Origin: Dietzia aurantiaca
GTDB taxonomy: Bacteria; Actinomycetota; Actinomycetes; Mycobacteriales; Mycobacteriaceae
Direction of reading: 5' to 3'
NCBI RefSeq assembly: GCF_021033825.1
Contig: NZ_JAIFXZ010000001.1
Coordinates: forward strand, 124,001 to 188,000
DNA length: 64,000 bases
Part shown: piece after piece, positions 43,660 through 51,944 of the stretch
Layout: each line of letters opens with the position of its first letter
How positions within the stretch are numbered: position 1 is the stretch's first letter
Program-made: the position numbers and the translations under genes
The notes under the pieces: model-generated
Told to the model about the DNA's origin: nothing
Databases searched by the model: none
Seen by the model: only the letters and a program-made list of their open reading frames with translations

Positions 43660-44910
43660 TCAGGCCACCACACGCGACGGCCGGGCCACGCCGTGACGTC
43701 GGGCGGTGGTCCGGGCCCCCGCGGCCGCGTAGTGGTCGAAGAGTTGACCGCAGATCGCGTCCCAGGTGCGGCCCGAGACCGTCGACAGGGCGCCGGCGGC
43801 GAGCGCGTCGTGGTCGGCGAGCACGCGGTCCACGGTGTCGGAGACCTCGGCGGCGTAGGTACGGGGGTCGAGCAGATAGCCGTTGACGCCGGCCCGGACC
43901 AGGTCGCGCGGGCCGCCCCGGTCGGGGCCCACGACGGGCACGCCCGAGGCCTGCGCCTCCTGGATGGACTGGCAGAACGTCTCGAACTCGCCGGCGTGGC
44001 AGAACACGTCGAAGGTGGCGTAGGCCTGCCCGAGCTGCTCGCCGTGGAGTTCACCGGTGAAGATCGCGTGCGGCATCGCGTCCTGGAGTGCGGGACGGTC
44101 CGGGCCGTCGCCGACGACGACGAGCTGCAGATCGCCGTCCGGGCCCGACCGGTCGGCGATCGCCCGCAACCTCTCGACGTGTTTCTCCGGGGCGAGCCGG
44201 CCGACGAACCCCACGACGGGCCGCCCCTCTGGCGACCACAGCCTGTGCAGGGCCTCGCTGCGCCGGGCGGGGTTGAACCGGACGGAGTCCACACCGCGGC
44301 CCCACCGGTAGAGGCGCGGGATGCCGTGGCCGGACAGGTCGGCCATAGCCGCGGTGGACGGTGCGAGGGTGCGGTCGCAGCTGAGGTGGATGGCCCGGGT
44401 CCAGGCCCAGGCCGCGTCGGCCATGACGCCGACGCCGTAGGAGTCCGCGAACCCGGCGACGTCGGTCTGGTAGACGGCGACGGTGGGCACGTCGAGGGCG
44501 CGCGCGGCGGCGGCGCCCGCGGCGCCGAGCACGAACGGCGAGGCCAGGTGCACCACGTCGGGCGCGAAGTCGCGGAGCGCGTTGTAGACGCTCGGGCTGG
44601 GGGCGCCCACGGGCAGCGAGGAGACGACCGGCACGCGCACGGAGGTGACCCGGTGGACAGGGAAGCCGAGGTGGTGGTCGCGCTCGGACACCATCGACTC
44701 GGACCCGCCGAAGAGGGGGACGAACCCGCTGACCAGCGGATGCGCGCGCACCGCGTCGGCCGCACCCTGCCACAGGCCGACATTGCCCGACGGCGCCACG
44801 ACCAGGCAGTCGTGCCCGTGCCTGCGCGCGTATTCCAGCACGCGAAGGACGGAGTTGGTGACGCCGTTGACGTTCGGCAGGAACGATTCGGTGACGATTG
44901 CTACGCGCAC
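43660..44910 (-). CDS. mgtA: GDP-mannose-dependent alpha-mannosyltransferase MgtA-like (GT4)
   Basis: 416 residues from the GTG at 44910 (VRVAIVTESFLPNVNGVTNSV). GT-B fold family 4: N-terminal VAIVTESFLPNVNGV, donor-side GFVGRLAPEKHVERL, EFETFCQSIQEAQASGVPVV with the conserved Glu-x7-Glu. The mycobacterial neighbour of menG adds mannose to a glucuronosyl-diacylglycerol (a lipomannan-like anchor) on the cytoplasmic side of the membrane. The order menD - membrane protein - mgtA - menG is the same as Rv0555-Rv0558. Confidence 0.9.
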   Translation of the reverse strand: MRVAIVTESFLPNVNGVTNSVLRVLEYARRHGHDCLVVAPSGNVGLWQGAADAVRAHPLVSGFVPLFGGSESMVSERDHHLGFPVHRVTSVRVPVVSSLPVGAPSPSVYNALRDFAPDVVHLASPFVLGAAGAAAARALDVPTVAVYQTDVAGFADSYGVGVMADAAWAWTRAIHLSCDRTLAPSTAAMADLSGHGIPRLYRWGRGVDSVRFNPARRSEALHRLWSPEGRPVVGFVGRLAPEKHVERLRAIADRSGPDGDLQLVVVGDGPDRPALQDAMPHAIFTGELHGEQLGQAYATFDVFCHAGEFETFCQSIQEAQASGVPVVGPDRGGPRDLVRAGVNGYLLDPRTYAAEVSDTVDRVLADHDALAAGALSTVSGRTWDAICGQLFDHYAAAGARTTARRHGVARPSRVVA

Positions 44911-44971
44911 CTCATCACTGTCGCCCGCGCCGGCCACACGCCGGTGATCTCCCGGGGACGACCCGGGGAAT

Positions 44972-45460
44972 TCACGATGACGGCCGGTGAACCCTCGGCG
45001 ACGTGGCGGCATACACGAGCGCCGCGAGCGGGACCACGACCGCCGGGACGCTCAACGCGGGCACCACCGCGACGGTCCAGCTGCGGCCCGACACGCGGAC
45101 GAGGTCGGGGTTCGCGCGCCGGAACTCGACCTGCACGCGTTGGCCCTCGACGAGGCCGGTCGGATAGAAGACGCCGGTCACGGGCCGCACGTTCTGCCCG
45201 CCGCCGGCATCGAACTCGACCGCGGCGCGCCGGTCGGTGACCTCGGTGACGGTGGCGGTGGCGCTGCCCATGTCCTGATCGATGCGCTGGTCGTTGATGA
45301 AGCACGCCAGGAGGATGAGCAGCGCGACGACGAGAGAGAACAGGGCGACGACGACGGCGACGATCCGCACCACGCGTCTGGTGAGCGCCGCCCGCCGCAC
45401 CTGACGGGCCGAGCGCCGGCGGGCCGACCGGATCGGGCGTGCGGATCCCGCGGTGGTCAC
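44972..45460 (-). CDS. DUF3592-like membrane protein (Rv0556-like)
   Basis: 162 residues from the GTG at 45460. Arg-rich N-terminus, membrane segment about 40-62 (IVAVVVALFSLVVALLILLACF), an extracytoplasmic beta-rich domain with GSATATVTEV and VTGVFYPTGLVEGQRVQVEF, and a second membrane segment near the C-terminus. This architecture is that of DUF3592. It starts 13 nt after the menD stop and matches Rv0556 by position. Function unknown. Confidence 0.82.
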   Translation of the reverse strand: MTTAGSARPIRSARRRSARQVRRAALTRRVVRIVAVVVALFSLVVALLILLACFINDQRIDQDMGSATATVTEVTDRRAAVEFDAGGGQNVRPVTGVFYPTGLVEGQRVQVEFRRANPDLVRVSGRSWTVAVVPALSVPAVVVPLAALVYAATSPRVHRPSS

Positions 45461-45473
45461 CGTGGCGCCCCGC

Positions 45474-47255
45474 TCATCCGAGGGCCTCGGCACGCAGGGC
45501 AGCGTGGAGGTCGCGCAGCCCCTGGCGGCTGGTGGAGACCCGCACGACGCGCAGGCCCTCGGGGACGATGTCGCGGTGCCGGGCGGAGATCGACGGCCCG
45601 GTGAGTATCTCCTCGAGGCCGGCCGGGTCGGTGTCGGTGAACGGGATGCCCGCGCCGACACACAGCGCGCGCAGGTCGGCGCCGTGCGGGGTGCCGAAGA
45701 CCCGCTCGAAATCGGTGGCCAGCCGGGGATCGCCCTGCTCGAGGAGGGAGAAAATGCCGCCCCCGTCGTCGTCCGCGACGACGATCGTCAGATCCTCGGG
45801 GTGCAGTTCGCGGGGGCCCAGGACCAGCCCCGACAGGTCGTGGAGGAAGGTCAGGTCACCCATCAGCGCCACCGTGCGGCCCGGCGCAGTGAGGGCCACC
45901 CCGATGGCCGTGGACACGGTGCCGTCGATGCCTGCCGCCCCGCGGTTGGCGTACACCGACACGTCGGGGTCCAGCGGGCCCACCAGGGACAGGTCGCGGA
46001 TGGCGTTGGAGGCGCCCACGACGAGGTTCCCGCCGGCCCGCATCCCGCGGGCCACCGCCCGGGCCACGTGCAACCCGGTGGGCCCGGCCGACGTGAGGTG
46101 CCGGTCCAGGAGGCGGTCGACCGCCTCGCGGGCGTGCGTGTTCACCTTGGCCGCCTCGGCGACCCACGCCGGGTCCACGTCCCACCCGGTGAGGACCGAG
46201 TCCGCGAGTTCGGCGGCGCTGCCGGTCGGGTTGGGCGAGTGCGGGCCCGCGTCGAGGATCACCAGGTCGACCCCGGGATCGGCCAGCAATCCGGTGACCG
46301 ACCGGTGCAGGGTCGGCCGCCCGGTCACCACGACCTGCTCGGGGGCCAGACGGGGGATCGCGAGTGGGTGCACCGGGTGCAGCGGGACCGGCGCCCCGGG
46401 CTCGGCGACCGTCGGCACGCCCACCAGGCCGGACACCGGCTGCGCGCCCGCGCCGGAGACGACCAGTGTCCGCCGGGTCAGGTCCACCGCCACGGCCGAG
46501 GCGCCCGGAGCGGAGTCCAGCCCCGCCAGGGCCCGCTGCACCCACGGGCGACCGCCCGGGCGGCCCTCCGGGAGATCGACCGGCGCAGCGGTGACAGCGC
46601 GCGCGGTCGCTGCGTCGTCGTCGTCATCATCCCCGCCCAGGGCGGTGCCGTCGGCAGCGGTGAGGCGGTACTCCTCGTCCCCCTCCGCCGGGACGAGCGG
46701 CTCGCGGAAGGCGATGTCGACCTGCACCGGACCCGGATCCGGCAGGGCCGTGGCGGTGAGGATCGCGCGGCCGATCGCGGCGCGCCAATGGCGGTGCTCG
46801 AGCTCGGGGTCTCCGGCCGCTCCCAGTTCGACCACCGTTCGCGCGTGCGGCCCGAACAGCCCCACCTGGTCGATGGTCTGGTTGGCGCCGGTCCCCCGCA
46901 GCTCGGGCGGGCGGTTGGCGGTCAGGGCGAGGATCGGCACCCCGGAGTGCGCGGCCTCGACCATCGCCGGGTGGAGGTTGGCCACCGCGGTGCCGGAGGT
47001 GACCACGACGGGGACCGGCCGCTTCGACCCGAGCGCCAGTCCCAGTGCGGTGAACCCGGCCCCGCGCTCGTCGATCCGGACATGCAGCCGGAGCCGGCCG
47101 GCCCGCTCAGCCGCGGCCAGCGCCAGGGCCAGCGGCGCGCTGCGCGAACCCGGGCACAGGACCGCGTCGGTGATGCCGTGGCGGAGCATCTCGTCAACCA
47201 GCACGCGGGCCTGCGCTGTGCTGGGATTGCTCTGGGTGGGCTGGCTGGGAGTCAT
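45474..47255 (-). CDS. menD: SEPHCHC synthase MenD
   Basis: 593 residues from the ATG at 47255 (a GTG two codons upstream is possible). ThDP enzyme adding 2-oxoglutarate to isochorismate. Conserved CPGSRSAPLALAL, DERGAGFTALGLALGS with the catalytic Glu, VTSGTAVANLHPA and, in the last domain, VYANRGAAGIDG, GDLTFLHDLSGL and ADDDGGGIFSLLEQG. Normal length apart from an Asp-rich insertion near residue 210 (GGDDDDDDAA). The first committed menaquinone step; menF is not in the window. Confidence 0.96.
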   Translation of the reverse strand: MTPSQPTQSNPSTAQARVLVDEMLRHGITDAVLCPGSRSAPLALALAAAERAGRLRLHVRIDERGAGFTALGLALGSKRPVPVVVTSGTAVANLHPAMVEAAHSGVPILALTANRPPELRGTGANQTIDQVGLFGPHARTVVELGAAGDPELEHRHWRAAIGRAILTATALPDPGPVQVDIAFREPLVPAEGDEEYRLTAADGTALGGDDDDDDAATARAVTAAPVDLPEGRPGGRPWVQRALAGLDSAPGASAVAVDLTRRTLVVSGAGAQPVSGLVGVPTVAEPGAPVPLHPVHPLAIPRLAPEQVVVTGRPTLHRSVTGLLADPGVDLVILDAGPHSPNPTGSAAELADSVLTGWDVDPAWVAEAAKVNTHAREAVDRLLDRHLTSAGPTGLHVARAVARGMRAGGNLVVGASNAIRDLSLVGPLDPDVSVYANRGAAGIDGTVSTAIGVALTAPGRTVALMGDLTFLHDLSGLVLGPRELHPEDLTIVVADDDGGGIFSLLEQGDPRLATDFERVFGTPHGADLRALCVGAGIPFTDTDPAGLEEILTGPSISARHRDIVPEGLRVVRVSTSRQGLRDLHAALRAEALG

Positions 47256-47265
47256 CGCCACCAGC

Positions 47266-48282
47266 CTAGTCGGGGGCGGTCGCGGCGTCGGGCCCCCGCG
47301 ACGAGCGGGCGGCGTGGGCCACCCGCTCGGCCAGCGCGGCGAACCGCTCCCGCAACCCGTCCGGCGACTCGACAGTGAACGGCGCGGGCAGTCGGGCCAG
47401 GTACCAGGCCAGATCGTCCAGGTCGGTGGCGCCGGCCTCCAGGCGGCAGGCCGGGCCGTCGGGGTGGTCGTGGCCGCGCAGTGCCGTCACCGCGCCGAAC
47501 GGCGGCGGGAAACACGCCAGCACCTTCTCCGCCGGCGCCTGCACCACCACGCTGGCCCGGTACTCGTACGGTGCCGTGGCGACGGACTGCTGCACATGCG
47601 TGGCCGGGTCGGGCACGTCCGCGCGGGGCGTGAACCGCCAGCGCGTGCGGTGCACCGACCGGATGCGGTCCAGGCGGAAAGTGCGCCAGTCGGCCCGGTC
47701 GAGGTCGAACGACAGGAGGTACCACCGCCGGCCCAACACCACGATCCTGTACGGCTCGACCCGGCGCTCGGTGTCCCGGCCCGCGCGGTCCCGGTAGTCC
47801 ATCCGCACCTGCTCCGAGGCGCGGACCGCGTGCCCGAGCTCGATGAGCAGCGCCGGCTCGACCGGGGCGTCCGTGCCCGGGACCGCCACCATCGACTCGG
47901 TCACGGCCGCGACCCGTTCCCGCAGTCGGCCCGGCATCACCTGGTCGAGCTTGGTCAGCGCTCCCAACGCGTGCTCGCCGACGCCCGCCACCGCACCGCC
48001 GGCGGCAAGGCGCAGGGCGATGGCGACGGCGACCGCCTCACGGTCATCGAGGAGCAGGGGCGGCAGCCTCCGGCCCGAGCCCAGCCGGTAGCCACCGCCC
48101 GCGCCGCGCTCCGACTCGACCGGGTACCCCAGGTCGCGCAGCCGGTCGACGTCCCGGCGCACGGACCGGACCGTCACCCCGAGCTCGCCGGCCAATTCGG
48201 CACCCGTCCACACGGACCGGCGCTGGAGGAGGTCCAGCAGGCTGAGCACGCGCTGGGTGGTGGGCGTCCTGTCCGCGGTCAT
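47266..48282 (-). CDS. YafY-type HTH/WYL transcriptional regulator
   Basis: 338 residues from the ATG at 48282, with GGGAGA about 8 nt upstream. N-terminal HTH_11 (about 8-60, RVLSLLDLLQRRSVWTGAEL and SVRRDVDRL), middle WYL domain (about 140-215, YRIVVLGRRWYLLSFDLDR), and the C-terminal WCX part. Divergent from the first DinB gene; a perfect 7-3-7 palindrome lies between them and is the expected operator. It ends 10 nt before menD starts and may be read into it. Confidence 0.92.
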   Translation of the reverse strand: MTADRTPTTQRVLSLLDLLQRRSVWTGAELAGELGVTVRSVRRDVDRLRDLGYPVESERGAGGGYRLGSGRRLPPLLLDDREAVAVAIALRLAAGGAVAGVGEHALGALTKLDQVMPGRLRERVAAVTESMVAVPGTDAPVEPALLIELGHAVRASEQVRMDYRDRAGRDTERRVEPYRIVVLGRRWYLLSFDLDRADWRTFRLDRIRSVHRTRWRFTPRADVPDPATHVQQSVATAPYEYRASVVVQAPAEKVLACFPPPFGAVTALRGHDHPDGPACRLEAGATDLDDLAWYLARLPAPFTVESPDGLRERFAALAERVAHAARSSRGPDAATAPD

Positions 48283-48304
48283 GCGAGAAGTCTCCCACCC
48301 GCAG

Positions 48305-48321
48305 AGGACAGATCCTGTCCT
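48305..48321. promoter_or_regulatory. Probable operator of the WYL regulator
   Basis: Perfect palindrome AGGACAG-ATC-CTGTCCT in the 105-nt divergent region between the WYL regulator and the DinB gene, 23 nt from the regulator start. The symmetry fits a dimeric HTH protein. Control of both directions is inferred. Confidence 0.6.
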
Positions 48322-48387
48322 GATGGGCTGCGATGCTGCTTTCACCGCGACCGCAGGCCGTGGAACCGATCACCCCAGGAGCCCGAC

Positions 48388-48999
48388 ATGACCGCCGACA
48401 GTCCCTCGCCCGTAGACCGTCCACAGGCCACCGACAGCCCCCTCGACTGGACCGGTCAGCTGGTCGACCAACTGGATTTCCACTGGCACGGCCACCTGCG
48501 CCCACGGCTGGAGGGCCTGACCGACGAGGAGTACCACTTCTCGCCCGCTCCCGACGAGCTGACCTGGGGCGTGCGCCCGCGGGGCACCGGCGCGGCGGAG
48601 ATGCAGGGCGGGACCGGGGAGTTCACGATCGACTTCGCCTACCCCGAGCCCCAGCCGGCGCCGCTGACGACCATCGCGTGGCGGATCGGCCACGTCGTCG
48701 TCGGCGTGTTGGGCGCACGGTGGCATTCCCACTTCGGCGGGCCACCGCACGACTACATGACCCACGAGTTCGCCGGGGACGCCGCCGGCGGCCTCGCCCA
48801 GTTGGACCGCACCTATGCCGGGTGGATCGACGGCGTCCGCGGGCTCGACGCCCGGGACCTCGCGACCCCCGTCGGCCCCGCCGAGGGGCACTGGGCCGAC
48901 GCGCCCATGGCCACGCTCGTCCTGCACATCAGCCGCGAGGTCATCCACCACGGGGCCGAGATGTGCCTGCTCCGCGACCTGTACGCCACCACCCACTGA
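48388..48999 (+). CDS. DinB-like protein
   Basis: 203 residues, ATG with CAGGAG 6 nt upstream. Four-helix DinB/YfiT fold: LVDQLDFHWHGHLRPRLEGL at the start and the metal-binding His pattern (IAWRIGHVVVGV in helix 2, HISREVIHHGAEMCLLRDL in the last helix). Members include metal-dependent thiol transferases (mycothiol or bacillithiol S-transferases) and uncharacterised damage-inducible proteins. Controlled with the divergent WYL regulator, judging by position. The next gene encodes a second member. Confidence 0.88.
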   Translation: MTADSPSPVDRPQATDSPLDWTGQLVDQLDFHWHGHLRPRLEGLTDEEYHFSPAPDELTWGVRPRGTGAAEMQGGTGEFTIDFAYPEPQPAPLTTIAWRIGHVVVGVLGARWHSHFGGPPHDYMTHEFAGDAAGGLAQLDRTYAGWIDGVRGLDARDLATPVGPAEGHWADAPMATLVLHISREVIHHGAEMCLLRDLYATTH

Positions 49000-49027
49000 C
49001 CGAACCACCAGACCACGAGGAGTCGTC

Positions 49028-49645
49028 ATGCCCTTCTTCCCCGCCACCTCCGGCACCGAGCGCGAGAACCTACTCGAGTGGATCGACGTCGCGCTCACCA
49101 ACGCGCGATCGATCGTCGCCGGACTGACCGCAGATCAACTCCGTGCCCGCCCGATCCCGTCCAGCGAGCTCACACTCGGCTGGCTCATCCTGCACATCGG
49201 TGAGGTCGCCGAAGGCTGGCTCGGTCGCGCCGCCGCCGCGCCCCGGGCCCTCGACACCGGCCGCACCCTGCTCGAGTCCTTCGAACACGCGGAGACCGTC
49301 AACCAGGTGGCGCCCGACGCGACCGCCGAGGAGGTCCTGGTCGAGTTCGACCGCCGGCACTCTGCCGCACTCGACCACCTCCGCACCGCCGACCTCGACG
49401 CGCCCGTGCCCGTGCCCACCGAGATGCCCTGGTTCCCCGCGGACCTGCCCGCGTTCAACGGGCGCTGGGCGGCACTGCACGCGCTCGCCGAGATCGAACG
49501 GCACAGCGGACACGCCGACATCCTGCGCGAGGCCATCGACGGCGGCACGATGTACGACCTCATCGCGCGCGACCAGGGCATCGACATGTCCTACATCGGC
49601 CGGTGGTTCGCAGAGCACCCGGAGGTGCCCGCGCCGGCCTGGTGA
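49028..49645 (+). CDS. DinB-like protein (DUF664), second copy
   Basis: 205 residues, ATG with GAGGAG 5 nt upstream, 28 nt after the first DinB gene. His ligands in LGWLILHIGEVAEGWL and EIERHSGHADILREAIDG, the DUF664 pattern of mycothiol-dependent enzymes. Only distantly similar to the preceding protein, so the pair is not a recent duplication. Mycothiol S-transferase activity in stress or detoxification is plausible. Confidence 0.9.
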   Translation: MPFFPATSGTERENLLEWIDVALTNARSIVAGLTADQLRARPIPSSELTLGWLILHIGEVAEGWLGRAAAAPRALDTGRTLLESFEHAETVNQVAPDATAEEVLVEFDRRHSAALDHLRTADLDAPVPVPTEMPWFPADLPAFNGRWAALHALAEIERHSGHADILREAIDGGTMYDLIARDQGIDMSYIGRWFAEHPEVPAPAW

Positions 49646-49793
49646 GAGTGAGTCCGCGCCGGCGTGGTGCGCACGAGGCGCCGGCGCGGGGCGCTGGCGT
49701 GGCGAGCGCGGGGCGCCGACCCGCAAAGGGCAGAGCGCCCCCCCCCCGGCCGCCCGGCAGGACGATGCGCGGCCACGGCGGCAGAATGGGCTC

Positions 49794-50384
49794 ATGCGCA
49801 CCGTCTACACGCCCGATGATCCCCCCGCCAGGGGCCTGTACCCGCTGCTCACCGCTTCGATCGCGCCCCGCCCGATCGCCTGGGTGTCGACGGTGTCCGC
49901 CGACGGGGTGCCGAACCTCGCGCCGTACTCGTTCTTCACCGTCGCCTGCACGGACCCGGCGATCCTGTCCGTCACGTCGATCGGCCACAAGGACACCCAC
50001 CGGAACGTGGTGGACACCGGCGAGTTCGTGGTGAACATCGGCACCGAGTCGCTGATGGAGGTCATGAACGCCACGTCCGCCCCGTTCGGCCCGGATGTCG
50101 ACGAGTTCGAGGCGACAGGCCTGACCGCGGTGGCGTCCGACAATGTCGCTGCTCCGCGGGTGGCCGAGGCACCGATCGCGTTCGAGTGCGTCCGCCACGA
50201 CGTGATCGACCTCGGTACCAGTGCGATGCTGCTCGGCCGAGTCGTGAGCGCGACCATCGCGGACGACGTGCTGGCCGCGGACGGGTTGCCCGACTTCAAC
50301 TCGCTGCTGCCGCCCTCCCGCCTGGGCCGGCACCAGTGGGGCTACGCCCCGCGGACGCGGGAGCTCCCCCGGCCGATGAAGTAG
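49794..50384 (+). CDS. Flavin reductase-like FMN-binding protein
   Basis: 196 residues, ATG at 49794. Split-barrel flavin-binding fold: PRPIAWVSTVSADGVPNLAPYSFF and SIGHKDTHRNVVDTGEFVVNI, the DIM6/NTAB pattern. Could reduce FMN for a monooxygenase or act as an oxidase. Upstream spacer holds a run of ten C (49738-49747). It is followed by the TetR gene at 34 nt. Confidence 0.9.
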   Translation: MRTVYTPDDPPARGLYPLLTASIAPRPIAWVSTVSADGVPNLAPYSFFTVACTDPAILSVTSIGHKDTHRNVVDTGEFVVNIGTESLMEVMNATSAPFGPDVDEFEATGLTAVASDNVAAPRVAEAPIAFECVRHDVIDLGTSAMLLGRVVSATIADDVLAADGLPDFNSLLPPSRLGRHQWGYAPRTRELPRPMK

Positions 50385-50418
50385 CGGCTGACCGGGCGGG
50401 CGGCGATAGGGTTCCGGC

Positions 50419-50973
50419 ATGACCACCGGTCCTCGTAAGTACGACAGTTCCCGCCGACAGCAGCAGGGGCGCGAGCGCATCCTGGAGGCGGCCCTCGACC
50501 TGGCCCGCGCCAGCGGCGGGTGGAACTGGGTGGACATCACGTTCAAGACGGTGGCCGACGCCGCCGGGGTGAGCGAGCGGACCGTCTACCGCCACTTCCC
50601 CACCCAGTCGGACCTCCACGAAGCACTGTTGCTCCGGATCAATCAGGATGCCGGCATCTCCTACGACGACCTGTCCGTCGACGACGTGTCGGAGCTGGTC
50701 GGGCGCCTGTTCACCTCGCTCAGCACCTTTGACCGGGCTCTGCACACGCAGCCCTCGCCCTCGGAAGCGGCCATCGCCATGAACCGCGATCGGATGCAGG
50801 CGTTGCTCGACGCCTGTGGAGGCGACCGTCGTCTCGCGGCACTCCTGGATGTGCTGTGGAGCAACGACACCTATGAGCGGCTGTCGTCGATCTGGCGGAT
50901 GCCGACCGATGAGGCCGTCGATGCGGTCACCTGGGCGATCGATCGCCTGCTGCCGCCGGAAGGGCACGCCTGA
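50419..50973 (+). CDS. TetR-family regulator
   Basis: 184 residues. N-terminal helix-turn-helix (about 18-65: RERILEAALDLARA ... FKTVADAAGVSERTVYRHFP) and a mainly helical ligand domain. It lies 144 nt upstream of the sulfotransferase operon, whose promoter region holds the palindrome GTGTCA-N6-TGACAC, so it probably controls that operon. Confidence 0.9.
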   Translation: MTTGPRKYDSSRRQQQGRERILEAALDLARASGGWNWVDITFKTVADAAGVSERTVYRHFPTQSDLHEALLLRINQDAGISYDDLSVDDVSELVGRLFTSLSTFDRALHTQPSPSEAAIAMNRDRMQALLDACGGDRRLAALLDVLWSNDTYERLSSIWRMPTDEAVDAVTWAIDRLLPPEGHA

Positions 50974-51071
50974 GCCCGGCCGCGCTACGGCCCCGGTGCG
51001 GGCCCGACCTGTCGCACACCTGACCTCGCATGACCCGCAGGCCCGAAGGGGTTGTGCCCGGTTCAACTTTA

Positions 51072-51089
51072 GTGTCATAGTTCTGACAC
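51072..51089. promoter_or_regulatory. Candidate operator in front of the sulfotransferase operon
   Basis: Perfect palindrome GTGTCA-TAGTTC-TGACAC (6-6-6), 28 nt upstream of the GTG of the phosphatase gene and in an AT-richer stretch. A TetR gene precedes it. Binding by that TetR is inferred from position and symmetry only. Confidence 0.5.
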
Positions 51090-51117
51090 GAAATACGAAC
51101 CGAGGAGCGTGGGCATC

Positions 51118-51933
51118 GTGACGGCTGTGCAGAAGCAGATGCGACGAGGGGTCCCGTCTCCTCCACCCGAGGCGCTGCGGGACGACCACCGATTCGCGGC
51201 CTGGGCGGCGGAGGCCGCGGGCAGGGTGTTGCTCGACCTGCGCGACTCGGGGCTCGCGGGCAAGGAACTGAAGGACGCCGGTGACCTCAGCTCGCACGAG
51301 GTGCTGATGGAGCTCTTCGCGAGATACGCGCCCGCGGACGCGGTGCTCTCCGAGGAGCAGCACCGCGGCACCGCCGGCCGCCACGACCGGCACACCGCAC
51401 GGCGGGTCTGGATTATCGACCCGGTCGACGGAACACGCGAGTACTCCGAGCCACCACGCGACGACTGGGCCGTCCACGTGGCGTTGTGGCAGGACGGCGA
51501 GCTCGCCGCCGGCGCCGTGTCCCAGCCCGCGCTCGGCCGGACTTTCCACACGGGGTCCGCCCCGGCGGCGCGGAAGCCGGCGACCGCGCGACCGCGCATA
51601 GCGGTCTCCCGGACCCGACCACCCGCGTTCGTGGAGAAACTCGCGGCCGAGCTCGGCGCCGACCTGGCGCCGATGGGTTCGGCCGGCGTCAAGGTCATCT
51701 CGGTTGTCCGGGGCATCACCGACGCCTACGTGCACGCCGGCGGCCAGTACGAATGGGACTCCGCTGCCCCGGTCGCGGTGGCCCGCAGTGCCGGCCTGTT
51801 CACCAGCCGGATCGACGGCACACCGCTGGTCTACAACCAGCCCGAGGTGCTGCTTCCGGATCTGCTGGTGTGCCGCCCCGAGCTCGCCGCGCCGATCCTC
51901 GACCATCTCGCGACCCACCCGATCAACCACTAG
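51118..51933 (+). CDS. cysQ: 3'(2'),5'-bisphosphate nucleotidase CysQ-like (PAP phosphatase)
   Basis: 271 residues from the GTG at 51118; GAGGAG is 10 nt upstream, and the GTG at 51109 would be too close to it. Inositol-monophosphatase superfamily metal site: SEEQ (79-82), WIIDPVDGTREY (98-109) and YEWDSAAP near residue 215. CysQ-type enzymes hydrolyse 3'-phosphoadenosine 5'-phosphate, the product that inhibits sulfotransferases. It is encoded directly upstream of a DUF1214 gene and a sulfotransferase, which supports this substrate. Inositol phosphatase is the alternative. Confidence 0.88.
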   Translation: MTAVQKQMRRGVPSPPPEALRDDHRFAAWAAEAAGRVLLDLRDSGLAGKELKDAGDLSSHEVLMELFARYAPADAVLSEEQHRGTAGRHDRHTARRVWIIDPVDGTREYSEPPRDDWAVHVALWQDGELAAGAVSQPALGRTFHTGSAPAARKPATARPRIAVSRTRPPAFVEKLAAELGADLAPMGSAGVKVISVVRGITDAYVHAGGQYEWDSAAPVAVARSAGLFTSRIDGTPLVYNQPEVLLPDLLVCRPELAAPILDHLATHPINH

Positions 51934-51944
51934 TAGGAGGACTC

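Noticed and set aside
45439-48387. A plus-strand frame of nearly 1000 codons running into the first DinB gene
   Set aside because: It is antisense to menD and the WYL regulator. Only the final part from the ATG at 48388, with its own CAGGAG, encodes the DinB-like protein.
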